Shown piece after piece: positions 1 to 6,138 of a DNA stretch of 8,355 nt. Every line of letters begins with the position of its first letter. Positions within the stretch are counted from its first letter, which is position 1. Both the position numbers and the translations under genes were made by a program. The notes beneath the pieces were generated by a model. That model had not been told where the DNA came from, made no database searches, and saw only the letters and a program-made list of their open reading frames with translations. Source of the stretch: Ignavibacteriaceae bacterium (GTDB lineage: Bacteria; Bacteroidota; Ignavibacteria; Ignavibacteriales; Ignavibacteriaceae); assembly GCA_025449775.1 (NCBI GenBank), contig JANWIS010000034.1:1-8355 (forward strand). Reading direction: 5' to 3'.

Positions 1-1
1 A

Positions 2-37
2 GAAGGATTAAGAGCAGCAGAAGTTGATTCTGTTTAA
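2..37 (+). CDS. Possible 3' end of an upstream gene (last 11 codons)
   Basis: The frame starting at base 2 reads EGLRAAEVDSV and then stops at TAA (35-37). The composition is protein-like, and the strand matches all the genes that follow, so this may be the C-terminal tail of a gene lying mostly outside the window. Eleven residues are too few to name a family. The other two forward frames look less like protein here: frame 1 hits TGA after eight codons. The call rests only on reading-frame appearance at a window edge. Confidence 0.35.
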   Translation, partial: EGLRAAEVDSV

Positions 38-310
38 GATTTAACTTATTTGTTTTCAGCAATTCGCTCTTCCAATCCGAATCTGAATATGAGATAGTTT
101 GCAGCAAATGAATGGATTATCTTTTTCATACTGAAGCCAAATATAATTAATTTGAGTTTTAATGTTTGATGAATAGCTTTTTGAACAAAAGAGTAACAAG
201 AATATTCCTAGAATTGGTTGATAAGGTCAGTTATTAATATTTTATCACATCCTAAAATTTTGTAAAATTACTCTCAAAATCTTTCTTACTTCTAAAATTT
301 CTTATTTGAA
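38..310. other. Intergenic region upstream of thyA, no gene found
   Basis: These 273 bases are very A+T-rich. I see no RNA gene, no strong hairpin, no direct-repeat array and no exact Bacteroidota-type promoter (TTTG, 19-21 nt, TAnnTTTG). A TTTG lies at 259-262, but nothing at the right distance downstream fits TAnnTTTG. A near match, TTAATTTG (147-154), differs at one position. A sigma70-like TTGATA (218-223) has only a poor -10 partner. The thyA promoter presumably lies here but cannot be pinned down. A 27-codon minus-strand reading frame (46-129) is treated as a low-confidence observation. There is no Shine-Dalgarno sequence in front of the thyA ATG (TCTTATTTGAAATG). Confidence 0.6.
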
Positions 311-1150
311 ATGAAACAATACCTCAATCTTGTACAAACTGTAATTGATAATGGTATCAGGAAAAGAACAAGAACCGGTATAGACACCATCTCATACTTC
401 GGAGCTTTTTATAAAGTTGATCTTGGTGAGGGATTTCCTTTGCTGACAACAAAAAAGATGTACTGGAAGTCTTTACTTCATGAAGTATTATGGTATTTAT
501 CGGGTGACAGTCATATCCGTAACCTCAGACAACATACAAAAATCTGGGATGCCTGGGCTGATGAAAATGGAGTTCTGGAAACTGCATACGGATATTATTG
601 GAGACATTTTCCAAGCGCTCAAAAGGATAATGATGGCAATTGGGTTGTAAAAGAGATTGATCAGATTCAATATGTGATTGATGAGATTAAAAGAAATCCT
701 AACAGCAGAAGACTTGTCATTTCTGCCTGGGAACCCGGAAATGCAATCACCAGCAAATTACCGCCATGTCATTACACATTTGTATTCAATATTAATGATG
801 GAAAATTAAATTGTCATCTGACTCAAAGATCCGGAGATATTGCTCTTGGAATTCCTTTTAACCTGGCTGCTTATTCACTGCTTACACAAGTAATTGCTCA
901 GCAAGTTGGTTTAGAATTAGGTCAGTTTGCTCACACCATTGTTGATGCACATATTTATATTGGAGAAAAAGGCACTGAAACAGAAAAGTATGATCATCTG
1001 GAAGGATTGAAAGAGCAGCTAAAACGTGAACCTTTGCCTCTTCCTCAACTTAAAATTGCTGATAAGTCAATTGATGAATTAAAGTTTGAGGATTTTGAGT
1101 TGTTGAATTATCAGTTCCATGAAAAAATTTCATTTGAGGTTGCAGTCTGA
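311..1150 (+). CDS. thyA: Thymidylate synthase ThyA
   Basis: Cytosolic enzyme that methylates dUMP to dTMP using 5,10-methylene-tetrahydrofolate, releasing dihydrofolate. The 279-residue product is close to the usual 264-320. It contains the catalytic PCHY motif with nucleophile Cys153, the NSRR phosphate-binding stretch just before it, the QRSGDIALGIPFN segment that holds the folate- and dUMP-binding Asp and Asn, and the DAHIYIG segment with the conserved His and Tyr that bind deoxyribose. It ends in FEVAV, like the conserved Val-rich C-terminus that closes over the active site. The YGYYWRHFP segment differs slightly from the common YGxQWRxW but aligns with it. The ATG at 311 gives the standard N-terminus (QYLNLVQTVIDNGIRKRTRTG), although no Shine-Dalgarno precedes it. 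The stop TGA (1148-1150) is embedded in the folA start. Pairing with folA supports recycling of the dihydrofolate it makes. Identification is secure. Confidence 0.97.
   Translation: MKQYLNLVQTVIDNGIRKRTRTGIDTISYFGAFYKVDLGEGFPLLTTKKMYWKSLLHEVLWYLSGDSHIRNLRQHTKIWDAWADENGVLETAYGYYWRHFPSAQKDNDGNWVVKEIDQIQYVIDEIKRNPNSRRLVISAWEPGNAITSKLPPCHYTFVFNINDGKLNCHLTQRSGDIALGIPFNLAAYSLLTQVIAQQVGLELGQFAHTIVDAHIYIGEKGTETEKYDHLEGLKEQLKREPLPLPQLKIADKSIDELKFEDFELLNYQFHEKISFEVAV
1136..1140 (+). promoter_or_regulatory. Shine-Dalgarno that fixes the CTG start of folA
   Basis: GAGGT lies inside the last codons of thyA, with 6 nt between it and the CTG at 1147. That is ideal spacing for initiation at CTG and is 69 nt away from the first in-frame ATG at 1210. 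Most other genes in the window lack such a motif, which makes its presence here informative about the start site. Confidence 0.6.
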
Positions 1151-1641
1151 GAGTTTTTATTATTGCTGCGATTGCAAGGAATAGAGTTATTGGACAGATA
1201 AATGGTAAAATGCCATGGCATGTAAAAGAGGAATTTGAACACTTTAAAAAAACTACACTTGGTTCAGCAATAATTATGGGACGTAAAACTTTTGAAACTC
1301 TTGGCAAACCATTGAAAGATCGTGAAAACATAATAGTAACAAGGTATATTAATTATTCTTCCCAATTTGAAGATGTTAAAGTATTTCATTCATTGGATGA
1401 TTCGCTTGTTTATTGTATGCAAAAAAATTATGATAAGGTATTTATTATTGGCGGCGGAGAAATTTTTAAACAGGCATTACCTCTTTCTGATGAAATGATT
1501 TTATCATTTATGAAATTTGACGCTGAAGGTGAAATTCTTTTCCCTGAAATTGAAGAGGATAAATGGGAGAAAAAATCTTCTGAAGACAGGGAACAGTTTG
1601 AGATTGTAAGATACGTGAGGAAAAATGGCAAACCGAATTAA
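1147..1641 (+). CDS. folA: Dihydrofolate reductase, probable CTG start
   Basis: Reduces dihydrofolate to tetrahydrofolate with NADPH, regenerating the cofactor consumed by ThyA. Read from CTG at 1147 the product is 164 residues (E. coli FolA is 159) and begins MRVFIIAAIARNRVIG, the classic DHFR first strand. It continues with MPWH in the Met20 loop, Glu29 in the place of the catalytic acid (Asp27 in E. coli), the NADPH-binding MGRKTFETLG around Arg46, the glycine motif IIGGGEIF (Gly102-104), and the C-terminal GEILFPEI. The in-frame stop TGA at 1135-1137 bars any start further upstream, and no ATG, GTG or TTG occurs before residue 22. Starting at ATG 1210 would delete strand A and half the active site. 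CTG overlaps the thyA stop as CTGA, the same geometry as a standard ATGA junction. The 3' end overlaps mutL by 17 nt. Family assignment is secure; the start codon is an inference. Confidence 0.93.
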   Translation: MRVFIIAAIARNRVIGQINGKMPWHVKEEFEHFKKTTLGSAIIMGRKTFETLGKPLKDRENIIVTRYINYSSQFEDVKVFHSLDDSLVYCMQKNYDKVFIIGGGEIFKQALPLSDEMILSFMKFDAEGEILFPEIEEDKWEKKSSEDREQFEIVRYVRKNGKPN

Positions 1642-3475
1642 AATATTACCTGAAAATATTGCAGGTAAAATAGCTGCCGGTGAAGTTGTGCAGAGACCTG
1701 AATCTGTTGTGAAGGAACTAATGGAAAACTCGATTGATGCAGGTGCTAAAAATATTGATGTTATAATTAAACGTGCAGGCAAAAATTATATCCAGATTTG
1801 TGATGACGGATCAGGAATGAGTGAACAGGATTTAATGATGTGTGTTCAAAAGCATGCGACAAGTAAAATTGAAACATTTGAGGATCTTCAATCCATTACA
1901 ACACTCGGATTCAGAGGTGAAGCATTAAGCTCGATTGCATCAGTCAGCCAGATTGAAATTAGAACTGAAACCAAAGAAGATGAAGTAGGTTTCGTTCTGA
2001 GGAATAATGAAACAGGAAATTTAAATATTGATAAAGGTTCATTTCCTAAAGGAACTTGTGTAACTGTAAAAAATCTTTTCTTTAATGTTCCTGCCAGAAG
2101 AAAATTTCTTAAAACCGACACAACTGAATTCAAACATATTGTAGATACTTTTAACCGTATTGCACTAAGCCACTACTTAATATCACTCAAACTTTTTAAC
2201 GGTGCTGATATTGTTTTCGATTATCCTGCCGGATCGTTATCTGATCGTATCAAGCAGATATTCACAGTGAACATGACTGATGCTTTGATCGAGGTTGATG
2301 AAAAAACTGAGTTTATGAATGTTCAGGGATACATCGGAAAACCAAGTTTGCTTAGAAAAAGTAAAGGTGAACAATATTTATTTCTTAATTCAAGATTCAT
2401 CATCAACAGGAATATAAATCACGCAGTGTTTACAGCTTATGAAAATATTCTTGAAAAAGGTGATTATCCTTTTTTTATTTTGCTGCTTGATGCTGACCCT
2501 GAACGAATCGATGTCAACATTCATCCCTCAAAGCTTGAAGCAAAGTTTGATGATGAAAAAGATGTTTACAATTTTATTCTCTCAGTTGTGAAGAAAAGTT
2601 TAGCATCACAGGATCTTGTTCCTTCAATGGTTTTTAGTGATGAAGAACTTACAGAAGAAAAATTAGTCGTAAATAAATTCCATCCAATGAATAAAGGCGA
2701 TTTTTCTGACAGACCAACCAGAGAAATTTACAAACCTGAAATCAAAAGATTTTCGGATGAAGAAATTGATTTACTTTTTGGTAACATAACTGATGATGTT
2801 GTCGCAAAAGGAAGTATAGAACTTCCGGAAGGACCATTTAACAGGGACGGACAGAAAGAAATTCCTCACGAAAAAATTGACAGAGAAAAAATTGAAAAGT
2901 CTGAGGAATCTCCGTTCATAATTCAACTTCATAACAAATATATACTTTCGCAGATCAGATCAGGAATAATGATAATTGATCAGCATGTTGCTCACGAAAG
3001 AATTTTGTATGAAAAAGCTTTGAACAGACTCGATACAGATATTCCATTTTCTCAGCAGCTGCTTTTTCCAAAAAAAATAAAAGTTGATCCGGCACGAACT
3101 GAACTTTTAAAGGAGCTTGAACCGTACCTGACTCGTCTAGGTTTCCAGCTGAAGTTTTTATCAAAAGATTTAGTGAAGATTGAAGGTGTTCCTGATGACG
3201 TAAGAAAGGGTACTGAAGAACAAGTTCTGTTCGATCTGCTTGAGGAGTACTCAAACAATCAAAGAGAAAAACAGCTTGAGCAAAAAGATAATATTGCAAA
3301 ATCTTATTCCTGTAAAACTGCGATTAAAGCAGGTGACAAGCTTGACGAACGTGCAATGCGTTTGTTAATTGATCAGCTTTTTGCTACTTCAATGCCGTAT
3401 GTTTGTCCACACGGAAGACCGATTGTTGTTAAAATCTCATTAAATGAGTTTGACAGAAGGTTCGGTAGAACTTAA
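1625..3475 (+). CDS. mutL: DNA mismatch repair protein MutL, endonuclease type
   Basis: Links MutS mismatch recognition to strand incision and removal. The N-terminal GHKL ATPase is complete: ELMENSIDAGA (Glu31 and Asn35), DDGSGM (60-65), KHATSKI (76-82) and GFRGEALSSIASV (95-107). The transducer domain follows to about residue 330. An acidic, Lys/Glu-rich linker (about 340-430) precedes the C-terminal dimerisation/nuclease domain. That domain carries the metal-binding motif DQHVAHERILYE (452-463, Val in place of the usual Ala of DQHA), the SCK motif around Cys563, CPHGRP (594-599) and a terminal FDRRFGR. Together these mark a MutL that nicks DNA itself, as in bacteria without MutH. The 616-residue length is normal. 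GAGG (1617-1620) lies 4 nt before the ATG, inside folA, implying translational coupling. A weak 6-bp stem covers the stop codon, but no U-tract follows. Confidence 0.97.
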   Translation: MANRIKILPENIAGKIAAGEVVQRPESVVKELMENSIDAGAKNIDVIIKRAGKNYIQICDDGSGMSEQDLMMCVQKHATSKIETFEDLQSITTLGFRGEALSSIASVSQIEIRTETKEDEVGFVLRNNETGNLNIDKGSFPKGTCVTVKNLFFNVPARRKFLKTDTTEFKHIVDTFNRIALSHYLISLKLFNGADIVFDYPAGSLSDRIKQIFTVNMTDALIEVDEKTEFMNVQGYIGKPSLLRKSKGEQYLFLNSRFIINRNINHAVFTAYENILEKGDYPFFILLLDADPERIDVNIHPSKLEAKFDDEKDVYNFILSVVKKSLASQDLVPSMVFSDEELTEEKLVVNKFHPMNKGDFSDRPTREIYKPEIKRFSDEEIDLLFGNITDDVVAKGSIELPEGPFNRDGQKEIPHEKIDREKIEKSEESPFIIQLHNKYILSQIRSGIMIIDQHVAHERILYEKALNRLDTDIPFSQQLLFPKKIKVDPARTELLKELEPYLTRLGFQLKFLSKDLVKIEGVPDDVRKGTEEQVLFDLLEEYSNNQREKQLEQKDNIAKSYSCKTAIKAGDKLDERAMRLLIDQLFATSMPYVCPHGRPIVVKISLNEFDRRFGRT

Positions 3476-3528
3476 ATTTATTGTGACTAATGGTTTAATT
3501 TTCTTCATATACCATAGAAAGTAGATTT

Positions 3529-5184
3529 ATGCTCGATAAAAAATATCTTGATAAAAGAGCAGAGTTTGACGAAAAGTTAAAATCTCTGAAAACAACGGGA
3601 ATGAAATTCACTTCAGTAAGCGGTGAAAAGATTGAACCATTGTACAGTCCGGATGATATTGAAAATATTAATTACCTCAATGACATTGGATTTCCAGGTG
3701 AATATCCGTACACAAGAGGAATTCATCCTACTGGTTACAGGGGAAAAATTTGGACTATGAGACAATTTGCCGGATTTGGAACTCCGGAAGATACAAATGA
3801 GAGATACCACTATCTTCTTAAAAGAGGTCAGACTGGTTTATCCGTCGCGTATGATCTTCCAACACTAATGGGATGGGATGCCGATTCACCTTTAAGCGAA
3901 GGAGAAGTTGGGATTTGTGGTGTTGCAGTTTCTTCAATAAAAGATATGGATATTCTTTTCGATAAGATTCCACTTGACAAAGTTTCTACTTCAATGACAA
4001 TCAACTCACCAGCTGCTATGATCTTTGCAATGTATCTTGCTGTTGCCAGGGAAAGGAACATTGAATTTAAAGAACTCCGAGGAACTCTGCAGAATGATAT
4101 CCTTAAAGAGTACATTGCTCAGAAAGAATATATTTATCCTCCACGCCCTTCGATGCGGATAATTACAGACATGATCGAGTACTGTACAAATGAAGTTCCA
4201 CAATGGAATCCTGTTTCAGTTAGCGGTTATCACATCCGGGAAGCCGGTTCAACTGCCGTACAGGAACTTGCATACACTCTTGCCGATGGTTTTGCATATA
4301 TAGAAGCATGTATTGAAAGAGGTTTGAATGTAGATGATTTTGCTCCAAGGATTTCATATTTCTTTAATTCTCATCTCGATTTTTTTGAAGAGATAGCAAA
4401 GTACCGTGCAGCACGGAGAATTTTTTCAAGAAGGATGAAAGAAAAATATGGAGCAAAAAATCCGCGTTCGTGGTGGATGAGATTTCATACACAAACAGCA
4501 GGCTGTACTTTAACAGCCCAACAACCGGAGAATAATATTGTCAGAACTGCTTTCCAGGCTTTGGCCGGAGTTCTCGGCGGTACACAATCACTTCATACAA
4601 ATTCAATGGATGAAACACTAGCTCTTCCAAGTGAAAAAGCAGTTAAGATAGCATTACGTACTCAGCAACTTATTGCTTATGAAACCGGAGTAATAAACAC
4701 AGTTGATCCTTTGGGTGGAAGCTATTATGTAGAAGCATTAACTGATAAGATGGAAAATGATGCGAATAAAATTTTTGATCAGATAGATGCAATAGGCGGA
4801 GTAATTCCTGCGATTGAATCAGGATATTTTCAGAAGGAAATTGCAGATGCTGCTTATCGTTATCAGAAGGAAGTTGAAAAGAAGGAAAAAATTATCGTTG
4901 GAGTAAATGAATTTATTGAAGATGATGAAAAGATTGAGATCCCGCTTCTAACTATATCACCTGAAGTAGAAATAGCACAGCAGAAACGTCTTGCTCAGTT
5001 AAAGCAAAGCCGCAGCCAGGAAGAAGTTGATTTAAGTCTTGCCGAAATCAAATCAGCAGGTGAGAATGGGAATAATCTTATGCCAATATTTATCAAAGCT
5101 GCACATAATAAAGTTACATTGGGTGAAATGGTTGGCGAACTGAAAGAAGTTTTCGGCACTTATGATGAAGTTGTTGTATTTTAA
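3529..5184 (+). CDS. B12-dependent acyl-CoA mutase, catalytic subunit (MCM/ICM family)
   Basis: A 551-residue member of the methylmalonyl-CoA mutase large-subunit family, which rearranges acyl-CoA carbon skeletons with adenosylcobalamin. The TIM-barrel hallmarks are YPYTRG (59-64), WTMRQFAGFGTPEDTNERY (75-93), GLSVAYDLPT (103-112), GTLQNDILKEY (185-195), SGYHIREAG (232-240, catalytic His235), RFHTQTAG, LTAQQPENNIVRT, GGTQSLHTNSMDE and VDPLGGSYYVE. The C-terminal cobalamin-binding domain (DxHxxG) is absent, so a separate small subunit is needed, and none is encoded in the window. In methylmalonyl-CoA mutases, Tyr89 and Arg207 (Propionibacterium numbering) hold the substrate carboxylate. By my alignment these are His66 and Gln198 here. 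Gln at the second site is typical of isobutyryl-CoA-type mutases, so the substrate is uncertain and may lack the second carboxylate. No clear Shine-Dalgarno is present. ubiA-like starts 8 nt after the stop. Confidence 0.9.
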   Translation: MLDKKYLDKRAEFDEKLKSLKTTGMKFTSVSGEKIEPLYSPDDIENINYLNDIGFPGEYPYTRGIHPTGYRGKIWTMRQFAGFGTPEDTNERYHYLLKRGQTGLSVAYDLPTLMGWDADSPLSEGEVGICGVAVSSIKDMDILFDKIPLDKVSTSMTINSPAAMIFAMYLAVARERNIEFKELRGTLQNDILKEYIAQKEYIYPPRPSMRIITDMIEYCTNEVPQWNPVSVSGYHIREAGSTAVQELAYTLADGFAYIEACIERGLNVDDFAPRISYFFNSHLDFFEEIAKYRAARRIFSRRMKEKYGAKNPRSWWMRFHTQTAGCTLTAQQPENNIVRTAFQALAGVLGGTQSLHTNSMDETLALPSEKAVKIALRTQQLIAYETGVINTVDPLGGSYYVEALTDKMENDANKIFDQIDAIGGVIPAIESGYFQKEIADAAYRYQKEVEKKEKIIVGVNEFIEDDEKIEIPLLTISPEVEIAQQKRLAQLKQSRSQEEVDLSLAEIKSAGENGNNLMPIFIKAAHNKVTLGEMVGELKEVFGTYDEVVVF

Positions 5185-5192
5185 TTTAGTCT

Positions 5193-6095
5193 ATGAAATA
5201 TCTTCGGCTTATTCGGGTTCATCAATGGATTAAAAACGTATTTGTTTTTGTACCACTTTTATTTTCTCTTCATCTTTTTAATCAGGAATTTTTCCTCCTT
5301 ACATTTTTTGCATTTCTGGTTTTTTGCCTGGCTTCCAGTTTAATTTATGTTATCAACGATTTGGTTGATATCGAATCAGACAGGGCACATCCGACTAAAA
5401 AAAATCGTCCGCTTCCTTCCGGAGAAATTTCAAAAAAGTCTGCTGTAATTACAGCTTCAATACTGCTTGTAATTGTATTCTTTCTTATGATGTACTTTAA
5501 TTATGAGTTTATACTTTTTACAATCGGGTTCATTCTTCTGAATGTTATATATTCTTTCTGGCTGAAGAATATTGTTCTGCTTGATGTCTTTTCAATTGCT
5601 GCTGGATTTTCGATAAGAGTGCTTGCAGGTGCCTTCGTTATTCAGGTTCCAATGTCAAGCTGGCTTTTACTAACAACAATGTTTATTTCACTATTTCTTG
5701 GTGTAATGAAAAGAAGATCAGAACTTGTTCTTGTTTCAGAAAATTTTTATCGCAACTCGGATCAATCAGACCGAACTGAAAATCAAAGCAGGAAAGTTTT
5801 AGCTCAGTACTCACTTAATTTTGCTGATCAGCTTGCAACTATTGCAGCAGCCGGAGTAATAATTTGTTATGCATTGTATACTGTTGCTCCGCGTACAATT
5901 TCCATCTTTCAGACTGAAAGGTTGATTTACACAACACCTTTTGTTGTTTTCGGAATTTTTAGATATATGTATCTTGAGTATATGAGCCGGAAGGGTGAAA
6001 ATACAACACGTCTCCTGGCAACTGATTTTCCTATGATTGCAGATGTTTTGATTTATATTGTTATTACTGTTTTAATCATCTATAAAATAATCTGA
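5193..6095 (+). CDS. UbiA-family prenyl-phosphate transferase, similar to decaprenyl-phosphate phosphoribosyltransferase
   Basis: Integral membrane protein of 300 residues with about eight to nine hydrophobic segments. The Asp-rich metal-binding motif NDLVDIESD (55-63) is followed by RAHPTKKNRPLPSG (64-77). The second loop has Y120-x4-K125-x5-D131 in YSFWLKNIVLLDV, and a later loop has GVMKRRSEL (Lys173-Arg175). The combination NDxxDxxxDRxHPTKxxRPxxxG plus K-R-R-x-E-L resembles the branch containing mycobacterial Rv3806c, which transfers phosphoribose from PRPP to polyprenyl phosphate for arabinan precursor synthesis. That branch differs from menaquinone or ubiquinone prenyltransferases (MenA, UbiA). 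No DprE1/DprE2 epimerase partners or quinone genes lie nearby, so the role here is unknown and the subfamily label is from motif memory. The start lies 8 nt after the mutase stop without a Shine-Dalgarno. After the stop there is a T9 run with no hairpin before it. Confidence 0.82.
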   Translation: MKYLRLIRVHQWIKNVFVFVPLLFSLHLFNQEFFLLTFFAFLVFCLASSLIYVINDLVDIESDRAHPTKKNRPLPSGEISKKSAVITASILLVIVFFLMMYFNYEFILFTIGFILLNVIYSFWLKNIVLLDVFSIAAGFSIRVLAGAFVIQVPMSSWLLLTTMFISLFLGVMKRRSELVLVSENFYRNSDQSDRTENQSRKVLAQYSLNFADQLATIAAAGVIICYALYTVAPRTISIFQTERLIYTTPFVVFGIFRYMYLEYMSRKGENTTRLLATDFPMIADVLIYIVITVLIIYKII

Positions 6096-6138
6096 GTTTT
6101 TTTTTAAGAATAGAATTACATTCAACTTTATTTATTTA

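Noticed and set aside
1210..1641. DHFR starting at the first ATG (143 residues)
   Set aside because: It would lack the conserved first strand and part of the substrate and cofactor site. The upstream in-frame sequence matches DHFR perfectly and has a well-spaced GAGG before CTG 1147.
2955..3299. 114-residue minus-strand reading frame inside mutL
   Set aside because: It lies entirely opposite the well-conserved MutL C-terminal domain and has no family-like motif, so it is a shadow of the real gene.
3458..3473. Stem-loop over the mutL stop codon as a terminator
   Set aside because: Only six pairs, one of them G-U, and it is followed by AAATTTA with no U-tract. It may be chance.
3485..3519. 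ATGGT/ACCAT inverted repeat before the mutase as an operator
   Set aside because: Five pairs separated by a long A+T-rich spacer are expected by chance in this composition.
6096..6110. T9 run after the ubiA-like gene as an intrinsic terminator
   Set aside because: No G+C-rich stem precedes the T-run; the bases before it are A+T-rich coding sequence without a convincing inverted repeat.
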